The notes: a model not told the origin generated them from the letters alone. A stretch of 64,000 nucleotides of DNA from Aggregatilineales bacterium (GCA_030834905.1 JAUQWZ010000044.1:53218-117217); one strand, 5' to 3'; numbered from the stretch's first letter, positions 1 to 9,181 are shown. Translations and numbers: made by a program.

Positions 1-1512
1 CTCGTCGTCGCTGAACTTGTCGCGCAGAATCGGGTTCGGCAGCGCGCGCGGGTGCGGCTGCCGGTGCGGGAACACCGGGTGCAGCACCCCCTCGTCCTCG
101 TAGCGCCATTGCAAATAGCCGATCCACACCACCACATAAGCCAGCTTCGCCGCGAACTCGTCCTTTTCAATCCCGAACAACTGGCGCGGCGTCACCACGT
201 CGCGGAACGGCAGTCCCAACGGCTCGAAAAACTTGCGTACCCGCCCTTCTAAATCCTTCATCGCCCGCAGGCTCACGTACAGGAAGTTGCCGCTGCCGCA
301 GGCGGGGTCAAGCACGCGCGTGTTCCCCAATTTATCCATCAGCCGGTCGTGCAGCGCCGTCAGCCGGTCACGCGCCGTCTGCTGGTCGCGCGGCGCTTCT
401 GACGTCAGAAAGGTCTGCATCAGCGGCTCGGCTTCCGCGCGGATTTCGTCCCACAGCCGGTGCAGCGGCTCCATCAGCACCGGCTCAATCACCAGTCGGA
501 TGTCGCTTTCGCCCGTGTAATGCGCCCCCAACTGCGCCCGCTTGCTTGGGTCAAGCGCCCCTTCAAACAGCGTCCCGAAAATCGACGGATTGACGAAGCG
601 CCAGTCGGCTTCGCTCGCCTCTGCCAGCAGGTTGATTCCGCCCGGAATCTGCGTCAGGTCGAGCACTTCCAGCCCGTCGTCCGCGCCCGGCGACGACTCC
701 GCGAACAGGTAGCCGTCAAAGTACGGCACGTGTTTCATGATGAAGCCGACCAACTGCCCGTTCATCGCCATGAACAGCTCGCGCAGCATCCGCACGAACG
801 ATTCGGGAATCTCCCCCGCCCCCACCGTCAGATAGCGAAAGGCGGGCTGGTCGAACGGACGCGGCATCAAATCGACGTCTTCCGCGAACAGCGCGAACAC
901 CAGCTTGGTTAAAAACCGCGCGATCTGCATCGGCGTCCACATCGGCTGACCGTCCGCGCCCTTGTGTCCGCGCATCAGGTCGGCAAGCTCCGCGAATTTT
1001 CGCGCCAGTGCCAGCGTCAGCTTTTCCCGTTGTTCGAGATCGGCTTGTCGCAGTTCCAGAAATTTCTTTGGGTCTTCCAGCAGCCATGCAATGTAGCGCC
1101 GCGTTTCCGGCTCCAGCAGGTCTTCGTTGTGGAATACAAACGGAATGCCGCTGGTGTTCGTCCACTGCGGGTAAATTCGGTACTCCAGAAAATCGCATAC
1201 CACCAGCAGCGGCGGGTTATCGAGCGCCCCTCTGTACGACTGAAGCTGGTTATACGCCGCGTCGAGGTCTTTGTGCTTGCCCTTGTACTCCCATGCGAAA
1301 TGCCCCTTATACCACACGTCGGCGCGCCCTCTGCCGCCCGTTGCCTTGGCGACGTTTTCTTCAAACGTGAAGAACGTGCCTTCCGGGTCTAGCTGTGTCG
1401 GCGTCTTGTGTCCCACCAGCGCGCATAACTCGTTGAAATGGCTTTGCGCGGCTTGCTGTTCCCGCAGCGCGCTCTGCCCCCAGCGGTCTACAAAGTCCTT
1501 CGGCGTAATCAT
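1..1512 (-). CDS. MmeI-like type IIL/IIG restriction-methylase (3' part outside window)
   Basis: The first 504 residues of a fused restriction-modification enzyme are visible; the C-terminus runs off the left edge. The start is ATG at 1512 (reads MITPKDFVDRWG). Residues 65-77 show D-x9-E-x-K (ADVWYKGHFAWEYKGK), the PD-(D/E)xK nuclease spacing known for MmeI. Residues 402-411 read DPACGSGNFL, the SAM-binding motif I of gamma-class N6-adenine methyltransferases. In the MmeI family one polypeptide cuts DNA, methylates adenine and recognises the target through a C-terminal domain, which is not in the window. No separate restriction or specificity subunit is seen in the visible flank. The family call is firm from both motifs; activity and target site cannot be judged. 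Confidence 0.85.
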   Translation of the reverse strand, partial: MITPKDFVDRWGQSALREQQAAQSHFNELCALVGHKTPTQLDPEGTFFTFEENVAKATGGRGRADVWYKGHFAWEYKGKHKDLDAAYNQLQSYRGALDNPPLLVVCDFLEYRIYPQWTNTSGIPFVFHNEDLLEPETRRYIAWLLEDPKKFLELRQADLEQREKLTLALARKFAELADLMRGHKGADGQPMWTPMQIARFLTKLVFALFAEDVDLMPRPFDQPAFRYLTVGAGEIPESFVRMLRELFMAMNGQLVGFIMKHVPYFDGYLFAESSPGADDGLEVLDLTQIPGGINLLAEASEADWRFVNPSIFGTLFEGALDPSKRAQLGAHYTGESDIRLVIEPVLMEPLHRLWDEIRAEAEPLMQTFLTSEAPRDQQTARDRLTALHDRLMDKLGNTRVLDPACGSGNFLYVSLRAMKDLEGRVRKFFEPLGLPFRDVVTPRQLFGIEKDEFAAKLAYVVVWIGYLQWRYEDEGVLHPVFPHRQPHPRALPNPILRDKFSDDE

Positions 1513-2123
1513 CCGCTACCCTGCACGATGCGCTTTACCATCTGCCCATTATACCCAACTCAGCGATTAGCGATGAGCCGTCAGCCGTTGGCTTCTCAGT
1601 CCTTTTTCTTTTACTTCGTCCACTTTCTTTCCTTTCCCTTCTTTTCACTCAGTCCTTAGTCCTCAGCACTCTTCTTTTTGTGTCCAGAATGTCACCCTTT
1701 CCCTGCTGTTCTGTGCTACGCTGAATCGAAACGGACGTTGTAGGGACACGACACTGTCGTGTCCGTTTTTCCGTTTCTGTTGCAGGGCGGCGGACACAAC
1801 AATGTTGTATCCCTACACCCGCCGCTTCCGGCTCCCCCTCGCCCTGAGGGAGAGGGGTCAGGGGTGAGGGCTGGTGAGGGGTTCTTGGTGGTTCAGATGT
1901 TTTTTCTTGGCGTCTTTGGCGTCTTGGCGGTTCAAGCATCTCTTTCGAAATTGCAGCAATCCAATGCCGATTGCAGCAGTTTTGAGAAGCATCTGAGGGG
2001 AAACTGCCGCAGTTGCAGCAATAAAAAATCATTTTGCAGCAGCAGCAGCAGAAAGCGTTTGGGTTTTTCTCTGTGTTCTTCGTGTCTTTGTGGTTCAAGT
2101 CTCTTTTCGCTGCTCGCTATCCG
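1513..2123. repeat. Repeat-filled intergenic spacer (three dispersed repeat families)
   Basis: I see no gene in this 611-bp stretch. It holds a C/T-rich segment (about 1595-1680), an inverted pair of the 24-bp palindrome family (1741-1764 and 1792-1815), a GAGGGG/CCCCTC element (1832-1882), two or three copies of the TTGGCGTCTTGGCGGTTC family (1881-1944 and 2064-2110), and several TTGCAGCA motifs with a short CAG run (about 1950-2050). A minus-strand reading frame here (1649-2098, starting MNHKDTKNTEK) is a translation of the repeats, not a gene. Confidence 0.75.
1741..1815. repeat. Inverted pair of 24-bp palindromes (family A)
   Basis: The left unit 1741-1764 is TAGGGACACGACACTG followed by TCGTGTCC. 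The right unit 1792-1815 is a diverged copy in the opposite orientation (GGACACAACAATGTTG then TATCCCTA). Each unit is itself palindromic, and the TAG ends face outwards. This is the geometry of REP/BIME elements. The same family recurs at least nine more times in the window. Confidence 0.75.
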
Positions 2124-2738
2124 CTACGGTCGGATCAGCGCCAGCACGTGCGACAGCCGCTTCAGGTCGTGCGACAGCAGCCCGGCAAGGCTGCGCCCGC
2201 ACTTCACCAGGAAGTCGTAACGCTCTTCCGTCGGGTAGGCAAACGCCGCGTAGCGCAGCGCCGCCGCCAGCAGCTCATCCGACGGCACTTCCTTGGCGTT
2301 CAGCACCAGCCGGAAGTAGTCGCAGCGCCCGGTGAAGTAGTAGACCTCGGCGGCGCTGCACATCTCGACCTCGCACAGACTCAGCGGCGGGCGCGGCGGC
2401 AGGCTGTGGTACATCTCGCCGTTGAGGATGTAGCCGACGTTGACGACGCAGACTTCCACCGGAACCATCCGGTTCTCGCGCTGGTCAAGCAGGGTGTTGT
2501 TATCGACGCCGGACGCCATCACCAGCTCGCGCGCCAGCGGGTCGTCGTCAATGCGAATGGCGTAGATCAGCCCGACCGTGAATGCCGCCTCGTCTTCGGA
2601 AATCGGCACCTTCACAAACGAGCCGAAGGTGTGCTTCTCGTCAATCCGGTTGCCGCGCGTGCCACAGTCAAAGCCGGTGGTGCTGGCGCGCAGGACGCGC
2701 CCTACAATACTCCGCTGTTCCTGTACAGTCATGTTCAT
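2124..2738 (-). CDS. HAS-barrel-like protein, probable partner of NurA
   Basis: About 204 residues. I do not recognise a named family with certainty. The N-terminal half (GRVLRASTTGF, FGSFVKV, VGLIYAIRIDDDP) resembles the HAS-barrel that opens HerA helicases, and the next gene upstream encodes NurA, the usual HerA-partner nuclease. The remainder is mostly alpha-helical and ends in LSHDLKRLSHVLALIRP. No Walker A motif is present, so this is not a full HerA ATPase. I chose the ATG at 2738 because GAGGG lies 10 nt upstream; an in-frame ATG at 2789 would add 17 residues. The gene is in the same direction as nurA with only a short gap and is probably co-transcribed. Function as a NurA accessory or docking protein is inference. 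Confidence 0.5.
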   Translation of the reverse strand: MNMTVQEQRSIVGRVLRASTTGFDCGTRGNRIDEKHTFGSFVKVPISEDEAAFTVGLIYAIRIDDDPLARELVMASGVDNNTLLDQRENRMVPVEVCVVNVGYILNGEMYHSLPPRPPLSLCEVEMCSAAEVYYFTGRCDYFRLVLNAKEVPSDELLAAALRYAAFAYPTEERYDFLVKCGRSLAGLLSHDLKRLSHVLALIRP

Positions 2739-2816
2739 CCCCAATTCACCCTCTGTTTCCATCATCCGCGCTGCCCTGTCGCTGCTCATCTGTCCGTTTG
2801 CCGCATGGATGAGGGG

Positions 2817-4064
2817 TTATGCGCGCAGGCGGTGCTGGTTGCGGTGCTGCCCGCGCGCGAGTCCTTTCGTCTGTAGCTTGTTCGATTGATCCGGCGCGAC
2901 CATGTTCTTGAGCATGGCGATACGGATCAGTTCGTCAAGCTGCTGCTTCTCCAGGCTGCTGACATACGCCATCTCGTCGGCGCGGGTCAGCACATAGGGG
3001 TAATGCTTGCGCCCCTGAATGCGGCACTGATGGACGACCAGCGCGTGCAAGGCATCAATCGCCTGCGGGTGCATCGCCACCCACATTGGAATCTCCAGCC
3101 GGACGATGATCGGGTGGCTGGACGAGGAGACGTTGACGTAGAAGAAGGCGATCTCGAACTCCGCCCCCTTGTTCTTATACTCGCGGTTCTGGGGTGAATT
3201 CTGCACCATGACGGCTGAACGGTCACCCGGATTAAGGACGTGCCGGTACAGCGCCGCGTCTGACAAGCCCTCAAGCTCGCCGTTGGTCTTGAGATTGGCG
3301 TCGTTCACCTGCTCCGGCGGCAGGCTCATCAGGTGCAGCAGGCTGATGAGAGTCGTGCTGCGCGGCTTATCGGCGTAGCCCGCCAGCACCGCCCCAGAGT
3401 CAAAGAGGCGCTGAAGCGCCTCCATATAGTCCTTCTCAACTTCCTGCGCTCCGGCAACCTCGTTCGCTCCGAAGAACTTGAGCAGGTTGCCGTCGTGGAA
3501 GGTAATCATCGGGCGGGCTTCGCCGCTGGCATGAATCTCCTGCGCCTGCGTCCATGCCTGTTTTGCCAGCCACTGCATCTCCATGACCGAACGGCGGGCG
3601 TTGACAGTCTGGTTGGTGATCAGCCGTCCGTCGCGGTCGAGCAGCATCTTGTCGGAATAGTAGAGTTCGGGGTGCGTAAGCTGCACCGGCACCCGCGTTT
3701 CGCCGTGATGATAGACGAAGATGCCCATGTTGAGCAGGTAGTACAGCGCCGAGCCGTGTTGGTCGGGGTAAATCTGCGAGCCGTCGGCGGCGATGATGGC
3801 TGCCAGCGCCGGTTCTTCGGGCACCGGACCGACGCCGCACAGGATTTCGCTGTAAGGACGCGGGGCGGGCGTCGCGCCGCGGTAGCCGCTGACGCTCGAC
3901 TCGCGCACTAACCGGATGCGCTCATGAACCGGTTCCAGATCGCACAGTTGGTAGAAACGTTCCAGCGCCAGTTCAAGGCGGCTGGCAAGCGTCTGCTCGC
4001 GCTTGCTTAAGTAGCGTCCCATCGTCTGAACCTGATCGACCACTTTCGTAAATTCGAGCGTCAC
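2817..4064 (-). CDS. nurA: NurA-domain 5'-3' nuclease
   Basis: About 415 residues. The diagnostic motif is IIAADGSQIYPDQHG near residues 90-105, containing the DGS that begins the RNase H-like NurA nuclease core. A long N-terminal helical segment precedes it (TMGRYLSKREQTLASRLE) and conserved acidic residues lie in the centre (ITFHDGNLL). In archaea and some bacteria NurA acts with the HerA helicase in DNA end resection. Here the downstream gene is only HAS-barrel-like, and HerA must lie elsewhere if present. The start is uncertain: GTG at 4064 is chosen because alternatives at 4079 and 4094 (TTG) fall next to or in a small hairpin. The C-terminal tail (KGLARGQHRNQHRLRA) is basic. Confidence 0.75.
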   Translation of the reverse strand: MTLEFTKVVDQVQTMGRYLSKREQTLASRLELALERFYQLCDLEPVHERIRLVRESSVSGYRGATPAPRPYSEILCGVGPVPEEPALAAIIAADGSQIYPDQHGSALYYLLNMGIFVYHHGETRVPVQLTHPELYYSDKMLLDRDGRLITNQTVNARRSVMEMQWLAKQAWTQAQEIHASGEARPMITFHDGNLLKFFGANEVAGAQEVEKDYMEALQRLFDSGAVLAGYADKPRSTTLISLLHLMSLPPEQVNDANLKTNGELEGLSDAALYRHVLNPGDRSAVMVQNSPQNREYKNKGAEFEIAFFYVNVSSSSHPIIVRLEIPMWVAMHPQAIDALHALVVHQCRIQGRKHYPYVLTRADEMAYVSSLEKQQLDELIRIAMLKNMVAPDQSNKLQTKGLARGQHRNQHRLRA

Positions 4065-4087
4065 GCCAGTTCCCGTCACAGATTGCA

Positions 4088-4105
4088 GCAGCAAAAAAGC
4101 TGCTA
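4088..4105. other. Short hairpin at the nurA 5' end
   Basis: AGCAGC, a 6-A loop, then GCTGCT forms a perfect 6-bp stem just before the nurA start. It argues for a start downstream of this point. It may be only a low-complexity CAG/CTG tract of the kind also seen near 2030. Confidence 0.4.
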
Positions 4106-4196
4106 CTGAAGGCTAATAAATTAGAATCTACAAACCTAGATTAGCACCGACGTTCTATGTCGTCAAGCGGGGGCGGGTGAATGAGGGAAGAACGGG

Positions 4197-5363
4197 TCAC
4201 AAACCTATGCCCCATACATAAACCGGACCGGTCGCGTCGAACAGGAGCAGGCGGCTGTCATCTGTCCATTCGACGGCGTAGATCGGCTGTCCTGACAGCG
4301 GAAGCTCGGCGCGCGCCATCGTTTGCTGTCCGACGGTGAGATTCCACAGCGCCACGCTGCCCCCCAGCGCCGAAGTCAGCAGCATCATGCCGTCGGGCGA
4401 GAAATCGGCGGAAATCTGGCTGCCCTGCGCTTCCGAGAAGGCGTCAATCGCCTGACCTGCTGCCATGTCCCAGAGCGTGAGTCCGCCAGCGCGCGCGCCG
4501 CCGAGCAGGAAAGTCCCGTCCGGCGACCAGCGCAGGATGTGAGTCGCGCCGCCGTTTCCGGCAAGCAGCAGCCGCGCAGCGCCGGAGTCGTCGGGCGACC
4601 AGAGCGAGACACCGGCGCTGCTGCCGATGGCGATCAGATCGCCAGTCGGCGCGAAGGTCAGGCGCTGCGGCGCGCCAACCGTCAGCGCCAGTTCGTTCAC
4701 CAGTTCACCATTTTGCCAGTCCCAAAGGCGGGCGGCGCTGTCGCCTCCGGCGGTCGCCAGCAAAGCGCCGTCGGGCGAAAAGCCGAGCGCCGTCACCGGC
4801 GCGCTGTGGGCGGTCAGGGCGATCAGCGCCCGCCGGTCAGATAGCGACCAGACGGTCACGCTGCCGTCCTCTCCGCCAAAGGCGATGCGGTCATTGGCGG
4901 CGTCGAAGGCGAGCGCTCCGGCGTAACTGGCGTGTCCGGCGAAGGCGCTGATCTGGCTGCCCGTTTCAGCATCGAGAATGGAAACATTGGCAGCCGGATC
5001 AACCGCATACAGTTCGGCGGTGGCAGCGTAAAACAACCGGGTGAAGCTGGCGCGGGCGGTGCGGAAAACCGGCTGTCCGGTCAGTAAATCCCAGGACAGC
5101 ACTTCATCGTTGCTGAGCGCGACCAGTCGGGAAGCGTCGGGCGAAACGGCGTGGTCAAACAGGGTGCTGGACGTTTCCGGCTGATCCAGACGCCCTAACA
5201 ACCGGATGCTGGCGGCATTGTCGGCTGTCAGCGGCTGAACGGCATCAGACCAGGCGGGAGCTTCCAGCGTGGGCGGGTTACGCCCCGGCGGCGCGGGCGT
5301 AGTAGTTGAAACGCCGCAGGCGGACAGCAGCAGCAGAAGTGCAGCGACAATCCAGCGGTTCAC
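4197..5363 (-). CDS. WD40-repeat lipoprotein
   Basis: 388 residues. The N-terminus MNRWIVAALLLLLSAC is a lipoprotein signal peptide with a Cys at about residue 16 for lipid attachment. The mature part is a beta-propeller of WD40-type repeats, recognisable by recurring phrases such as VTVWSLSDRRALIAL, AARLWDWQNGELV, LTLWDMAAGQ and VALWNLTVGQ, each preceded by a GH/S-P-D-G turn (FSPDGALLATAG). It likely sits on the outer face of the membrane as a protein-binding scaffold. It begins 6 nt after the stop of the upstream Ser/Thr kinase gene, so the two are very probably one transcript and may work together. No catalytic motif is visible. Ligand unknown. Confidence 0.8.
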   Translation of the reverse strand: MNRWIVAALLLLLSACGVSTTTPAPPGRNPPTLEAPAWSDAVQPLTADNAASIRLLGRLDQPETSSTLFDHAVSPDASRLVALSNDEVLSWDLLTGQPVFRTARASFTRLFYAATAELYAVDPAANVSILDAETGSQISAFAGHASYAGALAFDAANDRIAFGGEDGSVTVWSLSDRRALIALTAHSAPVTALGFSPDGALLATAGGDSAARLWDWQNGELVNELALTVGAPQRLTFAPTGDLIAIGSSAGVSLWSPDDSGAARLLLAGNGGATHILRWSPDGTFLLGGARAGGLTLWDMAAGQAIDAFSEAQGSQISADFSPDGMMLLTSALGGSVALWNLTVGQQTMARAELPLSGQPIYAVEWTDDSRLLLFDATGPVYVWGIGL

Positions 5364-5369
5364 CGGCGG

Positions 5370-7487
5370 TCAGGGGTTGCTGGTAGTAAGCGGTCCGGCG
5401 ACGATGTCCATGTTGCTGACGGATGTGCCGTAGACCGAAATCTGCTCCAAGCCGCACTCGCCTTCAAACGGATCGACCTGCCCGTTGCCATTCAGGTCAA
5501 CGCCTTCGATCAGCGCCGCCGCCAGCTCGGTAGACTCCACCAACTGCGGCTGGACACTTTCGAGGCTGTCCGACGCCACCACCTGCGATTCAAGCTCGAC
5601 GATCTGATCAGTCCAGTTGTTGGCGTTGTTGATGCAGACGCGGATCAGCTCGATCTGGCTTTGCAGGCTGCGGCTGGTGCCGTCAGCGCTGACGGCGGCA
5701 TCCAGATCCTGGACAATATGATCGAGGAAGAACCTGACGCCGTAGCCGCGTCCGGGGTTCGATCCACGCCCGTCGCCGTCGTAATCTTCCTGCGTCCCGT
5801 TGAGGATGTTGATGGTGTGTTCGGCGTGGGTGTGCATCCCGCCAACGGTGGTCGCGCCTGCCGCCAGCCCGGAGTGCTGGCGTCCGATAGTCGCTTCATT
5901 GAGCGCGCCATCGTAGAGGCTGCCGGAGTACGCCGGTTTATCGCCTGCCGGAATCGACGTATCAACCAGCAGCGCGTTCAGCGCCTGGGTGATTTCTCGC
6001 GGGACGCTGCCGCTGTAAACAATCGCCCCCTGCGGCGCGTCCGTCTGTCCTTCTTCGAGCGTCAGCGCGACCGCGTTATAGAGCGCGAACAGCATCGCGC
6101 CGGAGTCGTCGGTATAGCTCAACTGACCGCTGCCGAGCGCGTCGGTGCGAAGATCGCCCACCCGCAGCACCGTGTCGTCGTCGGTATTCACCAGCCAGGC
6201 GGTGTAACTGCTGCCGATGGGCGCGGGAGATACGCCTTCAACGCGAAGATTGATGGTGTCGCCGGGCGCGGCGCTGGCGCTGAAACTGGCGCGTCCGAAC
6301 ACCGGCACAGCCGGAACGGAAGTCACCGCCGCTGCCACCTGCGTGGGCGCGGTGGTCGCCTCAATGCTCAGGGTGGCTTCGGTCACGCCGGGCGCTGGCG
6401 AACGGTTGGTCAGGATCAGCAGCACGACCACGATCAGGACGGCAATGACGGTAAAGCCGCCCAACAGGATCAGCGGGTTGGTGGTAGGCGATACCGCCAT
6501 CGTATCGCGCAGACGCGAGGTCGCCAGCGCCGGAAGCGGATCGCCGACCGTGGGTGATATGGTGGGCGCAGCCGCGCGGCGCTGCCCGGTGGGGACAATC
6601 AACGGCTCGTGTCCCTGAACAGCGCGGTTGAAAGCGTCGATGAACTCAATAGCGCTCTGAAAGCGACGTTCCGGCTCTTTGGCGAGCGCCTGCAGCAGCA
6701 CTTCATCAAGCTGCGGCGCGGCGTTGATGACCGATTCGCTGAGATGCGGCACCGGCGCGGTGATGTGCTGCATGACCACCCGCATCGGCGTATCGGCGTC
6801 GAAAGGTTCTTTGCCGGTGAGCATCTCAAAGACCACCACGCCCAGCGAATAGAGGTCGCTGCGGTAATCCACCGCCAGCCCCTGCGCCTGTTCAGGCGAC
6901 ATATAGGCGGGCGTGCCGATGACGCCGCCGGTGGCGGTGAGGTTGGCAGTGCCTTCGACGATCTTGGCGATGCCAAAGTCGGTCAGCAGGGCGTGTCCTT
7001 CGCGATCCAGCAGCACGTTATCAGGCTTGATATCGCGGTGAATGACGCCATGCCGGTGGGCGTAATCGAGCGCCGAACCAATCTGGCGCAGCATGACGGC
7101 GGTTTCATCGAGCGACAGCGGTCCTTTGCGGATGCGGTCACTGAGCGAGCCGCCTTCCATCAGGGGAGAGACAAGATACAGGATGCCGTTTTCATCGCCG
7201 TAATCGTACAGCGGCATGATGTGCGGGTGCTGCAGGCGAGCAATCGTGCGCGCCTCCTGACGGAAGCGTTCGACGTAGCTGGAGTCCTGTCCGGGGTGCG
7301 GCGGCAGCACTTTAATGGCGACGCTGCGCTCGATTTCAGGCTGGTAGCCTTTGTACACCGTCGCCATGCCGCCGCGTCCGATCAGATCGACGACGTTGTA
7401 TTTGCCTAACTGCTGCCCGATCAGTGATGTCGCCAATAGAATACTTCCTGCTGCTACGCTGCTTGTATTGTTCCTATTAGAACGCAA
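5370..7487 (-). CDS. PknB-type membrane serine/threonine protein kinase
   Basis: 705 residues. The kinase domain spans about 28-285: glycine loop GRGGMATV (37-44), catalytic Lys59 (VAIKV), catalytic loop HRDIKPDN (150-157), DFG (170-172), and GTPAYMSPEQ in the activation segment. A Pro/Thr-rich linker leads to one transmembrane helix (about 338-360). The outer part (361-705) carries a beta-rich segment (FSASAAPGDTINLRV) and a DxDGDG-like motif (DYDGDGRGSNPGRG) plus DLNGNGQVDPFEGEC, which look like calcium-loop sequences. Such kinases sense envelope signals and phosphorylate Ser/Thr on cytoplasmic targets. The true start may be a few residues downstream (TSLIGQQLGKY). The WD40 lipoprotein gene follows 6 nt after it. 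The ectodomain is not PASTA and I do not recognise it. Confidence 0.9.
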   Translation of the reverse strand: MRSNRNNTSSVAAGSILLATSLIGQQLGKYNVVDLIGRGGMATVYKGYQPEIERSVAIKVLPPHPGQDSSYVERFRQEARTIARLQHPHIMPLYDYGDENGILYLVSPLMEGGSLSDRIRKGPLSLDETAVMLRQIGSALDYAHRHGVIHRDIKPDNVLLDREGHALLTDFGIAKIVEGTANLTATGGVIGTPAYMSPEQAQGLAVDYRSDLYSLGVVVFEMLTGKEPFDADTPMRVVMQHITAPVPHLSESVINAAPQLDEVLLQALAKEPERRFQSAIEFIDAFNRAVQGHEPLIVPTGQRRAAAPTISPTVGDPLPALATSRLRDTMAVSPTTNPLILLGGFTVIAVLIVVVLLILTNRSPAPGVTEATLSIEATTAPTQVAAAVTSVPAVPVFGRASFSASAAPGDTINLRVEGVSPAPIGSSYTAWLVNTDDDTVLRVGDLRTDALGSGQLSYTDDSGAMLFALYNAVALTLEEGQTDAPQGAIVYSGSVPREITQALNALLVDTSIPAGDKPAYSGSLYDGALNEATIGRQHSGLAAGATTVGGMHTHAEHTINILNGTQEDYDGDGRGSNPGRGYGVRFFLDHIVQDLDAAVSADGTSRSLQSQIELIRVCINNANNWTDQIVELESQVVASDSLESVQPQLVESTELAAALIEGVDLNGNGQVDPFEGECGLEQISVYGTSVSNMDIVAGPLTTSNP

Positions 7488-7547
7488 CTTTCCCGGAAAT
7501 TGGATTGAGTTCGGGTAAATTGCCGATTATTAATGAGACACTCAGAA

Positions 7548-8495
7548 CTAAAGCGCATACGCCTCTTCCAGTTCATCCCGCAGCGCCAGATAGCTCTTAT
7601 AGCGACTGCGGCTGATGTCTCCCTGATCGACTGCCTGCCGGACGGCGCAGCCCGGTTCGGCGCGATGGGTGCAGTCGGCAAAGCGGCACTGCGGCACCTG
7701 CCGGGCGATCTCAATGAAGTAGGCGTCCAGTTCTTCCGGCTCCACATCCCAGATGGCGAGCGTCCGCAGTCCCGGCGTATCGGCAACATAGCCGCCAACA
7801 TCCAGCTTGATCATCTGGCTGTCGCGGGTGGTGTGCATCCCTTCCTGCGAATAGCGGCTCACGCTTTTGACGGCGCGCCCAAGCCCGGACTGTATCCGGT
7901 TCAGCAGGCTGGTTTTGCCCACGCCCGATGGTCCCGTAAAGACTGAAATTTTGCCACGCAGGCGCTCGCGCAGATCGTCGATGCCTATGCCCTCAAGGGC
8001 GCTGGTTGCCAGCACCGGATAGCCGAGCTTCTCGTAGATTTCAAAGCGGCGGCGCGACTCCCCATCCGAATCGAGATCGATCTTGTTGAGGACGAGGACG
8101 ATGCGTTCCAGCCCTGCCTTCTCGACAATGACGAGAAAGCGATCGATCATGCGCAGGCTGGGCGGCGGCTGGGCGGCGGCGAAAACCAGCAGCGCCTGAT
8201 CGGCGTTGGCGATGATGACGTGCTCGCGTTCGGGCGAACCCGCGCCGCGATTGCCAGCGGTTCGCAGCGCCCGCGACACGACGCTGGCGCGCTCGGCAAC
8301 CGATTCCACCGTACCGGTGCCATCCTCATTCAGCGAAATGGTGACGTGATCGCCAATCGCGGCAATATCGGACGCCTGCGCCTCTTCCAGCAGGCGACCG
8401 CGCAAACGGCAGATATAGGTCTGCCCATCACTTGCTTCAACCCAGAAAAAGCCGCTTTGTTCCTTGACGACCAATCCATCCAGACTCAATCGCAT
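7548..8495 (-). CDS. rsgA: Ribosome small-subunit GTPase RsgA (YjeQ/EngC)
   Basis: 315 residues. The order is circularly permuted as in all RsgA: an OB-fold N-terminus (1-65), then G4 NKID (137-140), G1 GPSGVGKTS (188-196), G3 DTPG (239-242), then a zinc knuckle with Cys270, Cys275, His277 and Cys283. RsgA checks late 30S maturation and releases assembly factors upon GTP hydrolysis. Start: ATG at 8495 sits directly against GGAGG, which is too close; a TTG at 8489, six bases from GGAGG, may be the real start. Longer in-frame starts exist upstream (8549). The gene reads away from the next operon, leaving a ~200-bp divergent spacer. Confidence 0.92.
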   Translation of the reverse strand: MRLSLDGLVVKEQSGFFWVEASDGQTYICRLRGRLLEEAQASDIAAIGDHVTISLNEDGTGTVESVAERASVVSRALRTAGNRGAGSPEREHVIIANADQALLVFAAAQPPPSLRMIDRFLVIVEKAGLERIVLVLNKIDLDSDGESRRRFEIYEKLGYPVLATSALEGIGIDDLRERLRGKISVFTGPSGVGKTSLLNRIQSGLGRAVKSVSRYSQEGMHTTRDSQMIKLDVGGYVADTPGLRTLAIWDVEPEELDAYFIEIARQVPQCRFADCTHRAEPGCAVRQAVDQGDISRSRYKSYLALRDELEEAYAL

Positions 8496-8701
8496 CCTCC
8501 AGATAAGCGCTGATTTCAGACAGCCGGCCGCAACGCGAGCAATGCCCATCGCAAATGTTATTGTACACGAATTTTTGGGCGCGCGCGTGAGGCGCGTTAA
8601 GGGGACAGGCTGTCAGTTCCGGTTGAGCTATGTTCGATTTAGCAGGAGCGCGGTAGAATACGTCAGTAATTCGCCTTGCTGTGTTCTGGAGACAGGGATA
8701 A

Positions 8702-9010
8702 ATGCCCATGCGTGTGAAGCTCTTATGTCTACTGCTGGTCGTGATGCTGATGAACCTCACCGTGACATTTGCTCAGGAAGTGACGCCAGCCGCTGAAGCC
8801 ACCACCGCGAGCGAAACCGCCGACACAGCCGCCCCGTCTGACGATACAGCCGCCGAAACCACGCCACCGGCGGAAGAAGCTGAAGTCTCGGATGCTGAAG
8901 TGCGCGGTCTGCCGCTGGGCGTGCTGCTGCTGGGCGCAGTGGCGGTGCTGAGCATCGGTACCATTATGCTGGTGCGCGAGAATCCGCGTCCGCTGGACGA
9001 GGAGGTGTAG
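8702..9010 (+). CDS. Small exported/membrane protein, Ala/Thr/Glu-rich
   Basis: 102 residues, not recognised. A signal peptide (RVKLLCLLLVVMLMNLTVTFAQ) is followed by an acidic, low-complexity Ala/Thr/Glu segment (about 26-66), a transmembrane helix (GLPLGVLLLGAVAVLSIGTI, about 69-91) and a short tail ending RPLDEEV. It precedes the octaheme cytochrome gene by 170 bp in the same direction. It may be an assembly or anchor subunit for that module, but that is inference from position only. A second ATG two codons in (8708) is an alternative start. ACAGGGATAA before the start is a weak ribosome site. Confidence 0.6.
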   Translation: MPMRVKLLCLLLVVMLMNLTVTFAQEVTPAAEATTASETADTAAPSDDTAAETTPPAEEAEVSDAEVRGLPLGVLLLGAVAVLSIGTIMLVRENPRPLDEEV

Positions 9011-9181
9011 TTCATAAGCTGAACCCAACCACAATGGACTAAGGACAAGGCGCGGCGTCGCGGGACGTTGGACAGTTTTTTATTTTTAGTCACTACATTA
9101 CGATTTTCACTACGCATCGACAAGCGTCCCCTGCCTGATCCGCGTCAGCACTTTACAAGCGTATGACAGGAGGTATGTCTG

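Noticed and set aside
1649..2098. Minus-strand frame beginning MNHKDTKNTEK
   Set aside because: It is a translation of dispersed repeats; the KDTKNTEK and PLPQGEGE strings are typical false genes from such DNA.
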